A DNA stretch of 64,000 nt from Panicum virgatum (GCF_016808335.1 NC_053139.1:40544464-40608463); one strand, 5' to 3'; shown: positions 45,072 through 58,019, numbered from the stretch's first letter. Program-made: numbers and translations. The notes: generated by a model not told the origin, from the sequence alone.

Positions 45072-48000
45072 CTAGCCACCAGAACATCCAATCGGTGGAG
45101 ACTCCCAGTACTGGATAGTGCCCCGAGGGCCATTACAACCAATATCAGCAAAAGCATGGGCTACCTGATTATAATCTCTATTACAGTGACAACATGAAAA
45201 AGAGCTAAAGCATGCGTCCGCTATTGCTTTGATCTCGTGAATGAGGCCACCCACCGAAGACTGCCTGAAGCTATTGTTCACCAAAGCATATTTGAGAAGG
45301 ATGGCATCTGTCTCCAAGACTACATTTGTCATACCAGCCATCTTAGCCATCTTAACTCCCTCTAATGCTGCAATCACTTCAGTATGGAAAGCATCAAGAG
45401 CATGGTGTATGTGCCCAGCTCCTGCCTTTACGACTTGCCCCATCGAATTCCTGATAACAGCTCCCCACCCTGCAGCTCCTGTTTTCGGATTAAAAGACCC
45501 ATCCGAATTTATTTTGAGCACATCCTCAGCTGGCCTCTTCCAACGTTCCACCCCCTCCCTGCTAGCACGAACAGGAAGCTCAGGATTTTTCAGAAACTCC
45601 TCTGCCTGCACCTGAATAATGAAAGCTACTTCAGCTGGACTTTTCCTCCTCTCCCCTTCTCTGACATTATTTCTTTCCCTCCACCACTGATAGAGGGTCA
45701 CACAGACGTATATTTGGTCTCTCTTCTCCATCTTCAGAAGTACTTTAATTGTCTCTTCAGCATTTTGTAATTCACTCAGGTGCTGTCGCTTTTCCTCCAA
45801 ACCCAGCTCCCTCCAAAGATGCTTTGCAAATTTACACTTAAACAACAAATGAGCACTGTCCTCATTAGAAGCCGATTACACATAAACAACATCTAGTGTC
45901 CAGTTCCAAACCTCTTCTCTCTAAATTCATTCTCACCGCCAAGCTGTTGTGAGCCAAACGCCAGATGAAGTGCTTAATTTTTCCTGGACAATTCATAGCC
46001 CAGATGCCAGCCCAATGGTCCTTCTGCAATGAACTCCCAGCAGATGTCCCCTGAACTCCTCTCACTGATCTCCTTCTATTGTCCTCCATTTGCACTTTCT
46101 ATGCTGATTTGACCGAAAAAATCCCCTTTTTGTCATAGTGCCATGCCACGCAGTCATCCATCTCAGTATGTACTGGTATAGCCAAAATGATTTCAGCGTC
46201 TTCCTGACAGAACGTCTGTCTAACCAGCTGCTCATCCCAAGTTCCCAAACCTGGATCAACTAATTCATCTATTGTTTGTTGCAGGTTCATCCCTCTTGGC
46301 CAAGATGGCAATCTGGTCCACTCCTTTGGTACCCAGGGATCCTTCCAAATCTTGATATTTGCGCCATTTCCAACCCTCCAAATGATACCTTTTTTCAGAA
46401 CTTGCACACCTTTCAGTATACTTCTCCATGAATATGACATGCACGGCTTAGCAACAGCCTGCAGAACATCCCCTCCCGGGAAGTACTTTGCTCCCAAAAT
46501 CCTACAGCACAGAGACTCCTTATTTTGAACGAGCCACCAACCTTGTCGAGCTAACATAGCTAGATTGAAAGTATAAATATCTTTAAACCCCAGCCCACCT
46601 TCTCCTTTTGGCCTCATTAGCTTCTCCCACCGAATCCAGTGCAATTTCTTTTCTTTTTCTTGGCTGCTCCACCAATACCGACAGATCATAGCACTGATTT
46701 GATCGCACAAATCCTTTGTAATCTCGAAACAGCCCACGGCATAGGTCGGAATGGCTTGAGCAACAGCCTTAATCAGAATTTCTTTCCCTGCATTGGACAA
46801 CATTTTCTCCTTCCATCCTTGCATCCTTTTCCAAATTCTATCTTTCAAAAATTCAAAGGCCTTTCTCCTAGATTTACCGATAAAAACCGGTAAGCCCAAA
46901 TATCTCTCATTTGCTGTTTCCCTAGGAATGTTGAGAGCATTCATCACCTCTTGTTTATCTTCCTCTCTAACATTGGCACTGAACATAACTGCCGTTTTGT
47001 CTTTATTAATCTTTTGCCCCGAGCATTGCTCATACACCTGAAGTAGACTTTGTAGCTGCTGTGCGTCCTCGCCGTTCGCCCGAAAAACAATAAGAGAATC
47101 GTCAGCGAACAGCAGATGAGACACACTCCGTGCATTGTGGCAAATTGTAACCCCCTTAATACTCCCATCATCTTCCGCTTTCTTTAGCAAACCCGAGAAA
47201 CCCTCTGCACACAACAGAAAAAGATACGGCGAAAGCGGATCCCCTTGCCGGAGCCCTCTTTCCGGTACAAAGCTCTATGTGAGATCACCATTAACTCTCA
47301 CTCTATATGTGACTGAGGAGACACATATCATTATCAGCTCCACCCACCTCTGATTGAAACCCAGCTTAACCATCATTTGTTTCAGAAAACTCCACTCAAC
47401 TCGATCACATGCCTTACTCATATCCAGTTTTACTGCTGCATAGCTAGTTTTGCCCTTCTTCTTTCTCCTCATGTAATGAGTAATCTCACAAGCTATCAAA
47501 ATGTTATCTGAAATCAATTGCCCAGGCACGAAGGCACTCTGCGATGGCGAAATTACATCAGGTAGCACTTGTTTCAGCCTGTTAGCAAGCACCTTAGACA
47601 CCAGCTTGTACATGACGTTACACAAACTGATCGGTCGCAGATTTTTGACACTCTCTGGCTTAGGCACTTTCGGGATTAGGACAACTGTAGTCTCATTCCA
47701 ACTTGCCGGCATATCCCCTCCATTCAACACTTGCATAACTTCTTCCACTATCTTTCTCCCCACTGTGGACCAAAAATTCTTGTAAAAAATTGCCGGCATC
47801 CCATCTGGCCTTGGAGCTTTTAAATCACCAATTGAATCCAGGGCTTCCTCCTTCAGTTGGGTGGCCTGGGTATCCTCAATCTCAAGCGCTTTGCTAGAAG
47901 CCTCAGGCTGCGGTGGTTATGGCAAGAATGGAAAGAATTTGACAAGCCATGGATAGGATCGGAGATCCCATGCAACGAAACGGACAAGAAACTTTTCGCG

Positions 48001-50175
48001 GCAGCAACAACAATAACGGTTGGAAATGGTAGTAGAACGTCCTTCTGGCACTGCGGGTGGTTTCGTGGTCAAAGGCCGATTGACTTCGCGCCAAATCTGT
48101 TCATGATCTCCAGGAAGAAAAGTAGAATGCTAGGAGATGCACTAAGGAACAATAACTGGATCAAAGACCTCAATTTTCATCACCCGGGTTTTTCACTGCT
48201 TCACCTACGAGAGTTTGTCGACCTATGGAAGGCAACACAAACCATCTCCCTAAACTCAGAGACCCAAGACGAAATCACATGGAAATTCTTGGTGGATGGG
48301 AATTACTCGGCCAGGTCGGCTTACAATGCCCAGTTCATTGGATCCACGATCACAAATTTCGACACACTGATTTGCAAGATTTTCTCGTGGTTGGCAGTTC
48401 AAAACAGGCTGTGGATAGCGGACAGACTACAAGCAAGGGGCTGGCCGAACCAATCAGCATGCCCCCTCTGCAGATGCCAGCCTGAAACAGCGATGCATCT
48501 CCTTGCTGGCTGCAGATTCACTAGGAAAATTTGGTCATCCATATCGAAATGGTTAGCAATCCCAACAGTGCATCCGAGAGAGTGGACACAGCAAGACGGT
48601 GACCTTCATGAGTGGTGGACGGCAATGGCAAGAGCAGCTTGCAATTCGCGTAAAGGCGTGTGCTCCTTAATCATGTTAATTTCCTGGGAAATTTGGAAGG
48701 AAAGAAACGCGAGGATTTTTGATCGAAAAGAAGCCACAAGCAACAACGTCTTCTTCAAAGTCAGAGATGATTTAGGTAGCTGGGTTCTGGCGGGGGCTAA
48801 AGATCTCGCCACTCTTGCCGGCCGGACGTAATTCGCCCTGTGCTGCGCGGTTCTACCTCAGTAAAAGGAGCAAGAAGCATCTCATTCATAGTACTGGTAA
48901 CCTTTCTCTCAACAGTATCAAGAATTTGTTGGGAATCACCTTGAACATCAGACCTGAAAAGGTTTAAAAAAATAGTTAGCAATAAAAGCTTTTTTCTCCT
49001 CCTCCTCTTCCACCCAACTCCCATCGTCCTTTTGGATCCTCCCTATTTTATTACACCTTCTCCTTTCAGAACACGCTGCATGGAAAAAAACGCAGTGTTT
49101 CGATCCCCTTCCTTCAGCCACCTCACATGCGCCCTCTGTCTCCAGTACACATCAACCTGCTCTTCTACCTTCTCTAACCTATACCTCAACACTCCTTCCC
49201 TCGCCACTTGTTCTTTTGTAATTTCCCTTTTCCTGCAAAACTCCAACTCCTTCTTTAACTTTTTGGCTCTTTTCTCCAAGTCTCCGAGGATATTTGAGCT
49301 CCAATTTTTGAGCCCACCTGCTACAGCTTTCAAAGCCCCTACCACCGAGCCCTCCCCCTGCTCCAGGGCATCCTTCCACGTCCGCTCCACTATATCTTTA
49401 CATTTTTCCTCCTCAATCCAACTCGCCTCAAAACGAAACCCACCACCCTTTCAGCGATGGTTATGCCGCTTTGTCTCTGTTAAAATAATAACAGGTCGAT
49501 GATCCGAGTGTCGTGGATCACCATTGATTACCCTCAACCCTGGGAACATTCCCCGCCAAGCATCATTTGCCCCCGCCCGATCAAGGCGCTCTCGTATATA
49601 ATCATCCTCGATGTGGCTATGATTTCTCCACGTGAAACAATCTCCCTCAAAACCAAGATCACTAAGATCACAGTCCTCAAGGGCCAACTTAAAATGATCC
49701 AAGCAGGATTGTGGTTTTTGTCGCCCCCTTCCTTCTCATGCACGAAAAGGATCTCATTAAAATCCCCCGCACACATCCACGCTCCCCCACCCGGGTGACC
49801 AGCAAGACTTCGCATCGCCTCCCAAGTCTTGTGTTTTTGGTCAGCATGAGACTCACCATATATGCCAGTAAACCTCCACTTTGCTCCATCCATCTCTGTT
49901 ACATCCAAGTCAATGTAATATTTTGACATATGCCGCAAACTAACATCAACCCCCCTCCTCCACATCACTGCAATACCCCCTCCTTTTCCTTCACCATTTT
50001 GCACGAGCATGTTTGGCAACCCGAGCAACCACCGAAACTTTTGCATCCGCCTCTCATCAAGCTTTGTTTCAGACAAGAATAGGATATCCGCTCCCTCCGA
50101 CTTCTGCATTCCCAGAAGTCCACGAACTGCCGAGCGGTTTCCCAACCCCCGGCAGTTCTACGCCACTATTTTCAT
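45072..50175 (-). pseudogene. LINE ORF2: endonuclease, reverse transcriptase, zf-RVT, RNase H
   Basis: The start ATG at 50175 overlaps the ORF1 stop (ATGA). A TAG replaces an early tryptophan codon at 50158-50160. The AP-endonuclease domain follows (SETKLDERR, GDFNEIL, SDHRPV), with a frameshift near 49700. The RT N-terminal part continues to about 48863, is split by the nested LINE fragment, and resumes at 47852 (APRPDGMPAIFY, RPISLCNVMYK). The FADD box is near 47110. The zf-RVT region lies around 46000-45800. The C-terminal RNase H domain (NSDGSFNPKTGAAGWG, FHTEVIAALEG, LETDA) ends at 45072. Several frameshifts occur. It is non-functional, and even a repaired frame would be interrupted. Confidence 0.92.
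47858..48857 (+). mobile_element. 1-kb fragment of another LINE nested in opposite orientation
   Basis: It is flanked by TCAGT (47853-47857 and 48858-48862). One open frame runs from the left border to TAA at 48829-48831 and encodes the LINE C-terminal region: GGLGILNLKRF, GNGSRTSFWHCGWF, and the zf-RVT pair CPLCRCQPETAMHLLAGC. It resembles the C-terminus at 3-1595 in type. No poly(A) tail precedes the right border, which is unusual for target-primed insertion. Confidence 0.8.
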
Positions 50176-51480
50176 TGATGCTCGCAGGGCTGAACCGTCA
50201 GCCCCGCATGACTGTTAACAGGCAGTTCCACATCCATACTGTTTCCATTCTTTTGCTTCTTCTCCCCTCCCTGCACAACCTCCACCAAATCTGCACTCCT
50301 CTTCTTACCAACACCCCCTTCCTTCTCCACCTCATCAGGTCCTCTCACCTCCTTTCTATGAATTCTCCTGAAAGAACCACATTTACCCCCCAAGTTCTGA
50401 GTGTTTTCGTCTCCTACAATATTACATTCCCCCTTTTTCCTCGGCTGATCCATTTGCATGCCAAGCATGATATTGTTCCCATCCTGAACCTGCCCGCTTT
50501 TTTCCTCCAAAGCCTGCGTATTCATCTCCTTCTCCCTCCTCTCCTCCCCAATCAACTTCTTCTGGCTCTCCTCATTTTCGTCGCCAAGCAAGCCCCCTTT
50601 ATCCCCTCCATTGGACCTTCCTTTCCTCCAATTTGGAGCATCACTAGCAGCACCACCCAATCCCCATCTACTCCCATTGTCCCTATGCAAGCCTGGTTTG
50701 CAGGCCCCCCTTAAAACAGAATTCCTGCTCACAACTCCATGAACTCCTCTCCGCTTTTGGGGAATGAACCTTAGCTTCTTATCAAATTGGGGCAACTCCC
50801 CTTTTGCAAACTTAACAGAGCAACTTTTATCTAAATGCCCTATCATCCCACACACATAGCAAAAATCTGGAAGAAACTCATAAACTAAAGGACACCACCG
50901 ATCCTTCCCATCCACTGAAATTGTTACTCCCCTCATCAAAGGTTTTGTGATATCCAGTCTAATCTTCACTCGCAAAAAGCACCCCACATCAGAATGGTTT
51001 TCCTCCAGGTCTACATCCATGTAGCTGCCAATCTCCTCGCCCAGTGTTACTGCAATTTCCCTATCCATCATCATCCCCAGCGGCAACTTCATGATCCGAA
51101 CCCAAATTGGCACTGACGTGAAGGTGATTTCCTCTAGGATTTTTGAACCATCAAACTCCGTAACCACCATGAGATCCCTCGACACCATCCATGGTCCTTC
51201 CTCTAGAGCCTTCGCCCTTCCTGACACCTGGTGAAAGGTGAAGAGGAAATGGTTCTCCCCCAGCGCCTTGACCTCCATTCCTTTGATCGGGCACCACACT
51301 CTCTCTTTCCAAAGCCAGTTGCACCACTTCTGCTGAAACACACTTGTCAGACAATAGCTTACCAATTGCCTGCACCTCCTTCATGCGCTCTTTACCCCGA
51401 TCTCCCCCTCCAATCTGAATGCCCTTCTTCTCCGCCTCCAACAGTTTCATCCTCCTCAGCATCCCCTCAACCCCTTCCAT
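50172..51480 (-). pseudogene. LINE ORF1, gag-like nucleic-acid-binding protein
   Basis: Likely start MEGVEGMLRRMKLLEAEKKG at 51480. A DUF4283-type RNA-binding region follows (FTFHQVSGRAKALEEGPWMV, VPIWVRIMKLP), then a CCHC knuckle CYVCGMIGHLDKSC near 50850 and a charged Lys/Glu/Asn-rich tail. A frameshift near 51310-51330 separates the first 60 residues from the rest. The stop TGA (50172-50174) overlaps the ORF2 start. Confidence 0.85.
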
Positions 51481-51766
51481 CGTCGTGAAAACCCACGACG
51501 TACCACCGACCAGGGTTTCTGTGGTTAGCAGATTGGATTCAGCTGCTCTACACAGATATTTTTGTGGACCCGGAAGGCACGTAGGACGTGGAAACTGAAC
51601 AGGATCGAAGTCCAAAGGGGAAGCCGATGCCCAGATCAGTCAAGGAGAGGAACCAAAAGTCGCTGCCGGAAACCCACTCGAGTCGCCCGAGGCGCCGAGA
51701 CCCTTCTCGAACACGACGTGTCGAGACCCCGCCTCGGTGGTGTTTGTTCACTGCAGTGTTATAATT

Positions 51767-52781
51767 GGTAAGGAAACGAGATGGATGAGCTCAGTCAAGA
51801 AGGTTTTGCATTGACTAATAACGTGAGTAAGCGATGAGTCATCACCTTTTCGTTTAAGCAACTGTCCAAATATACTACTAAACACCACTGGCTTGCTTGC
51901 TGCACATTTTAAACATGGCCACGTATTAATGTCAGTCAGAAAACACACAGTTTATAGATCACGGCGTTAATTAAACGCAGTAAATGAATTGTATATCGTA
52001 CTAACGATGCGTCAAAATCATCCATCCATATCCAAGTTTGAAAGTAAGGAACAAAAATAAAAAATACTTTATTGAATTTCGTGGTAATTCTCTCATCAAA
52101 GGCAAATCTAAGCATCTCGAAACATTTGTGCGACAAAAAAGATAGCACTCTCTTTTATTAGAAAAAAAATGATTCCGTAGGATTTATCCACCTTTTATCC
52201 TGGATTGGAGGTAGATGGATAGAGATGAGGAGAATCCAAGAGACTCTGGTCCACGTGCAAACCAGTCACACAGCCGAGCCGTTGGAACAAACTCCAATAT
52301 ATTGGGCTAGTCTAAAAACACAGTTGAATATGAGGTGCTTCAAGTTTGTTCTTCCGTGCAAACATGAAACATTATTTCAATATGAACACGCTCAGTAAAA
52401 TCATTTGTTTATAACTTTATTTCAATAATACTCAGCCCGAATTATACCTCCCTTTAAAGTTTATAAACACGATCGATCCCAATCCAACAACATTGCAACA
52501 CTTCACGAATTTTTCACACTCGTAGCCATACATCATGATAAGAAATTTATAGTGAAAAGAAATTAAAAACCAGCATCAAGATAAGCACAAAATTTACCAA
52601 AAAATTAATAAGCCAGCATCATTAGACCTAGTTTAGCTAGGTTAGGTAGTTGAACTTCTATGGTCGTGTATATATCTAGTTTAGTTATCGCAACCACTTT
52701 GTGATTTTTATTTAGTTTTTCCTAATTAACTGAATGAGATACGGTTTAGCCTGTTTTTTCTTAATACGAGATAATTTCTTC
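51767..52781. other. AT-rich intergenic DNA, no gene recognised
   Basis: About 1 kb upstream of the pyrophosphatase promoter with no domain-bearing ORF or clear repeat ends. Confidence 0.4.
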
Positions 52782-52784
52782 TTA

Positions 52785-52936
52785 GACTGACCTCAGCAGA
52801 CGACGGCGGAGGCGTCGCGAGGGTGATGTGGCGGGCGGGCGGGAGGAGGTGGCGGGGCCGGGGCCGGGCCACGTGTGCGGTGGAGTCGAGAGGCGTCGAG
52901 AAGCGTCGCTTCCGCCGTCGTCTGGTGAGGTCAGTC
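52785..52936. mobile_element. Foldback MITE, PIF/Harbinger-like (TTA duplication)
   Basis: About 30-bp inverted arms (GACTGACCTCA…CAGACGACGGCGGA) with two mismatches enclose a GC-rich loop, 152 bp in total. TTA lies on both sides (52782-52784, 52937-52939). It ends about 150 bp before the TATA box of the pyrophosphatase gene. Confidence 0.85.
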
Positions 52937-53087
52937 TTAAATAATGCAGCAGATGCTCTTGTCTTTTTCAAAAAAAAAAGAATTACCAGAAATTTACAAC
53001 AAACAGGAATCCAAACCCCCGAAATTTACCGAAACACACTCGTCCTCATCGCCTCTACACTACCCTCCTCCAGTGGCCTCGCCTCCC

Positions 53088-53235
53088 TATAAAACGGCGA
53101 CTCCCGCACCGCCCGTCTCCTCTCCTCTCCTCTCCCTCTTCCTCCCTCCCTCTCCGTGCGCTCGAGCGAATTCCCGAGCGGGATTCTCCGCGGTAGAGGA
53201 ACCCTAGCGCTCCCCGGATCCGGCCGCGGGGTGCA
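53088..53235 (+). promoter_or_regulatory. TATA box and CT-rich 5' UTR of the pyrophosphatase gene
   Basis: TATAAAA at 53088-53094, in CTCCCTATAAAACGGCG. Transcription would start near 53120. A CT-repeat leader (about 53115-53160) runs into the ATG at 53236, which has a good context (GCAATGGC). Confidence 0.8.
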
Positions 53236-56200
53236 ATGGCCGCGCCGGCGTTCCTGCCCGAGCTGGCCACGCAGGTGGTGGTGCCCGTCGCGGCCGTGGT
53301 GGGCATCGCCTTCGCGGTGCTGCAGTGGGTGCTGGTCTCCAAGGTGAAGCTCTCCCCCGAGCCGCGGCGCGGGGACGGGTCCTCAGCGAAGAGCGGCGCC
53401 GGCGCCAGCGAGTACCTCATCGAGGAGGAGGAGGGGCTCAACGAGCACAACGTCGTTGTCAAGTGCGCCGAGATCCAGAACGCCATCTCCGAAGGTGAGG
53501 CTGAGCGCCCGCGGCCGTGCTCGTGTTTTTTTTTGAATTTTGGGGATCTGAGGGCGCTTAATCAGTAGATCTTGCGCTCCTGGCGGTTTATTGGTTCATG
53601 TATTCGGAGTTTGGTGGTAATTTTGCTTTATTTTGTTTGCTTGCGGCGTGAACCTGAAAAATTGCTTTACATACGAGGCATGTGAAACGAATCAGTTTTC
53701 TGCAGTACATAATAGTCCCAATAAGGCACGGGAATAGAATTTTACTCGTTCCTAACGCAATTCCCTCTAAACCTATGCTTTGGATCAGCTGGTGTTACGT
53801 GTTTACTATTTACTTGTTTGTTAGTTTGTCGCATCGTCCTCAGTATTTTTTTTCTGCCGTGCGTCCAGTTTTCTTTGTAGCTGCCTGCCTGCCTGGGTTA
53901 TATTTACTGTTATATTACTCCTAGTTGTAAGTTGGATCTAACAATAAACTACTGATGTTCCCGCTTTACCCAACACATGTTATAATAATCCTTGGTCCAG
54001 TGTGTCCTAACAGCAGTAAATATTTTTTTTGCTTCCCCCGTTAGATTTTTGTGAGATATTTGTGGTGGGGGTAGTTGTCAATTTTCATATAGAAGTGGTA
54101 GTGCTCTGTTCTTAAGAGGTCCCAGAAAACCCTCCGGTGACCATGCTGTGGGGATAGGATAAGTCACTGGAGGTGGCACATACGTCGTTGCTGCACCTGT
54201 GGTCCTTGCTGCCCGACTGTAGGATAAGAAGATAACGAACTTTCCGTGCGTCCACATTATTGTAGCAGGAAGGAATTAGTTTTGTTTTCGACCACATCCG
54301 CCTAGCTTGGAACTTGGAAGGAATCCTAGAAATGACGCACATGGACTGGATCTTGTGGTCCACTCAACAGTGTTTCATGTAAGGTAATTATTGGGGCACA
54401 GTCTCCGTCCGAAGGTACCTGCTAATTCAGTTTGCCCTGTGCTGGACACTGCATTGTGAGTTGGTTCATATCAGATATTGGCTCGCTTCTGTCCATGTCT
54501 TCGGTCAGGATCCTTTCTAATAAGGATTAGGATGCTCTTGTTGTGCTTTCTTTGTGGCACCACACTGTGCTCATTGTCTTTTTCACAGGAACCAGCATAG
54601 TAGACATAGAAAGATTTTTTATGGCTCTTTTTCCTACAATATGTGGACCCTATTAGTACTTCAGTTCATTACTGCTTGCTTTGCTCCCCTTTCTCATGAA
54701 ATAGGAAGGAAGCTTTCATTTCACTGGATTTTGAGAAGATAAGGATTACCGTCCATCATTTATTTTTTACTTACTATTATTCATTGTAGTAAGGCACTAA
54801 TTGAGGAGAAACTTACCCAGCATCGGCTGAGATGGTTTGGACATGTCCAACGAAGGCCTCCTGAGGCGCCGGTGCGAAATGGGGTTCTTGAGCGGGTCGA
54901 TAATGTAAAGAGGGGGTAGAGGTAGACCTAAACTGACGTGGGATGAGTCAGTTAAGAGAGACCTTAAGTATTGGAATATTTCTAAAGAGATAGCTTTGGA
55001 TAGGAGCGCTTGGAGACTAGCTATCAATGTGCCTGAACCTTGAACTTATTTCTTTCGGGTTTCATCTCTAGCCTACCCCAACTTGCTTGGGAAAAAAGGC
55101 TATGTTGTTGTTGTTGTTGTTGTTGTTGTTACTATTATTCATTGTCCGTTTTGACTCTGTGCTTCTACAAGAAGATAGGATAATTGCTGCTCATTATCCT
55201 ATTGCAAATATTTACTGCTATGTTGTTGATTAATCTTCAGTGTTTGATATTTCTGTAACCATTTTTCTAATTGTTAGGCCTTGGGCCTTGTATTAGTAAA
55301 CAGTTATTCTCTGATTGTGTTGTAAAATTGTACACACACTTCTATCTCTAAATGGCATTGCTTTGTTTTAACAGGAGCAACATCTTTCCTTTTCACTGAA
55401 TACAAGTATGTTGGACTATTCATGGGCATTTTTGCTGTCCTGATCTTCCTCTTCCTTGGCTCTGTTGAGGGGTTCAGTACCAAGAGTCAGCCTTGCCACT
55501 ACAGCAAGGGCAAGACGTGCAAGCCTGCCCTTGCCAATGCTCTTTTCAGCACCATTGCCTTTGTGCTTGGTGCAGTCACCTCACTTGTTTCTGGGTTTCT
55601 TGGAATGAAGATTGCGACATATGCAAATGCCAGGACGACTCTTGAGGCAAGGAAGGGTGTCGGAAAGGCATTCATTACCGCTTTCCGCTCTGGTGCTGTG
55701 ATGGGCTTCCTGCTTGCTGCCAGTGGCCTTTTTGTTCTTTATATCGCAATCAACTTGTTCGGAATTTATTATGGTGATGACTGGGAAGGCCTTTATGAGG
55801 CTATCACTGGTTATGGTCTCGGTGGTTCTTCTATGGCTCTTTTTGGCCGTGTTGGTGGTGGAATATACACCAAAGCTGCTGATGTTGGTGCTGATCTTGT
55901 TGGGAAAGTCGAAAGGAATATCCCTGAAGATGATCCAAGAAACCCAGCTGTAAGTCCTTTCTTAAGAGTCACATCTTAAAAAGCTTTAATGATCCGCTAT
56001 GTTAAAGTTTTGTAGTGTCATTTTGATGGATATTTGTATAAAAAATGTTACAATGAGCATTCCTTTTGCTTCTTACAGGTTATTGCAGACAATGTTGGTG
56101 ACAATGTTGGAGATATTGCTGGAATGGGGTCAGATCTCTTTGGCTCCTATGCTGAGTCTTCATGCGCTGCTTTAGTTGTTGCCTCAATCTCTTCTTTTGG

Positions 56201-58019
56201 GATCAATCATGAATTCACTCCTATGTTGTACCCACTTCTCGTTAGCTCTGTGGGTATTATAGCTTGCTTGATAACCACTCTTTTTGCAACCGATTTCTTC
56301 AAGATCAAGGCTGTAGATGAAATTGAGCCGGCTCTCAAGAAGCAACTTATAATTTCCACTGCTGTGATGACTGTTGGCATTGCACTTGTCAGTTGGTTAG
56401 GGCTCCCATATACATTCACAATCTTCAATTTTGGTGCACAGAAGACGGTGTATAACTGGTACTGCCATTTCTTAAATGGATTTCCCATATTTTGATCTGA
56501 ATCTTTTTAACACATGATCTCACTTTGAAATCAATTTGGTAGGCAATTATTCCTCTGTGTGGCTGTTGGTTTGTGGGCTGGACTAGTTATTGGATTTGTT
56601 ACAGAGTATTACACGAGCAATGCGTACAGGTGCTTTTTCAGTTTTGTTTATTCTTAATAGAGGATGCAATTTGCAGATTTTTTTCAAGCATCTGACAACT
56701 TGAATTCCCTTTTTTTCGCAGCCCAGTGCAGGATGTTGCTGACTCCTGCAGAACTGGAGCTGCTACAAATGTCATCTTTGGCCTTGCTCTGGGATACAAA
56801 TCAGTCATTATCCCTATTTTTGCTATTGCTTTCAGTATTTTCCTCAGCTTCAGCCTTGCTGCAATGTACGGTGTTGCTGTGGCTGCTCTTGGAATGCTCA
56901 GCACAATTGCTACTGGCCTCGCCATTGATGCATATGGTCCTATTAGTGATAATGCTGGAGGAATTGCTGAAATGGCTGGCATGAGCCACAGAATCCGTGA
57001 GAGAACAGATGCTCTCGATGCTGCTGGAAACACTACTGCTGCCATTGGGAAGGTAAATGCCAATCTCAGCGTTAGTTGAAAATGTGCCTCTTCAGAGTTG
57101 GGCAAACTTTTCATTTTCGAAGTATCAAATTTTCATCGTCATGATTTTGTGCATGTAGGGTTTTGCCATTGGTTCAGCAGCCTTGGTATCTCTTGCCCTC
57201 TTTGGGGCTTTTGTGAGCCGTGCTGAGATCTCAACTGTTGATGTTTTGACACCAAAAGTTTTCATTGGACTGATTGTTGGTGCCATGCTCCCATACTGGT
57301 TCTCAGCAATGACCATGAAGAGTGTTGGCAGTGCAGCACTCAAGATGGTTGAGGAAGTCCGCAGGCAGTTCAACACCATCCCTGGGATCATGGAGGGCAC
57401 CACCAAGCCTGACTATGCAACGTGTGTCAAGATCTCCACCGATGCATCCATCAAGGAGATGATCCCCCCTGGTGCACTTGTCATGCTCACCCCTCTTATT
57501 GTTGGGATCTTGTTTGGTGTTGAGACCCTCTCTGGAGTTCTTGCTGGTGCTCTTGTTTCTGGTGTCCAGGTTGGTACTTGTTTTCTTGGTAACTGCAAGT
57601 TCACAACTGTGATATCTTGTTATATTTCATTCATAACTATGTTGTTTCCATTCAGATTGCCATCTCTGCATCCAACACTGGAGGTGCTTGGGACAACGCC
57701 AAGAAATACATTGAGGTAAAAATGTTGAAAACAGTACCAGAAGTCATCAACAGGGTTCTTACAACTCATATTTACCAACACCATTAACTTCTGTTCTCTC
57801 CATGGTTTACAGGCTGGTGCATCTGAGCATGCAAGAACCCTGGGCCCGAAAGGCTCAGACCCACACAAGGCTGCCGTTATCGGTGACACCATCGGTGATC
57901 CCCTCAAGGACACCTCAGGCCCCTCACTGAATATCCTCATCAAGCTCATGGCCGTCGAGTCCTTGGTTTTTGCCCCCTTCTTCGCCACCCATGGAGGCAT
58001 CCTCTTCAAATGGCTTTAG
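53236..58019 (+). CDS. VPP: Type I vacuolar H+-translocating pyrophosphatase, 8 exons, 769 residues, intact
   Basis: This membrane enzyme hydrolyses pyrophosphate and pumps protons into the vacuole. Exons are 53236-53494, 55375-55949, 56079-56458, 56543-56629, 56722-57052, 57159-57569, 57656-57715 and 57813-58019. All are GT/AG with matching phases, 2310 nt including the stop, a normal plant length. Active-site signatures are [11 protein letters not shown] (256-266), [18 protein letters not shown] from 282, DNAKKYIE near 694 and [13 protein letters not shown] (725-737). GNTTAAIGK (536-544) has Ala where potassium-independent enzymes have Lys, indicating the potassium-dependent vacuolar type. 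Many hydrophobic segments fit the 16-helix fold. Intron 1 (1880 bp) holds an RTE LINE tail; the other introns are 84-129 bp. No break was found. Confidence 0.98.
54788..55128 (+). mobile_element. RTE-type LINE 3' end with (TTG)n tail in intron 1
   Basis: A 5'-truncated fragment encoding the RTE C-terminus ([19 protein letters not shown], then after a frameshift [11 protein letters not shown] and RSAWRLAI). It has a TTG/GTT repeat tail near 55102-55130, typical of plant RTE elements. Direct repeats TTACTATTATTCATTGT lie at 54771-54787 and 55129-55145. Confidence 0.88.

Larger units (their letters stand above)
45017..51750 (-). mobile_element. Nearly full-length L1-type LINE with 16-bp target duplication
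   Basis: Perfect 16-bp repeats CTGCAGTGTTATAATT lie at 45001-45016 and 51751-51766. The minus-strand element begins at 51750 with a 5' UTR of about 270 bases. It then has ORF1, ORF2 and a 3' run of A (plus-strand T at 45015-45024, overlapping the duplication). Subtracting the nested 1-kb insert gives about 5.7 kb, near the usual full length of plant L1 elements. Confidence 0.93.
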
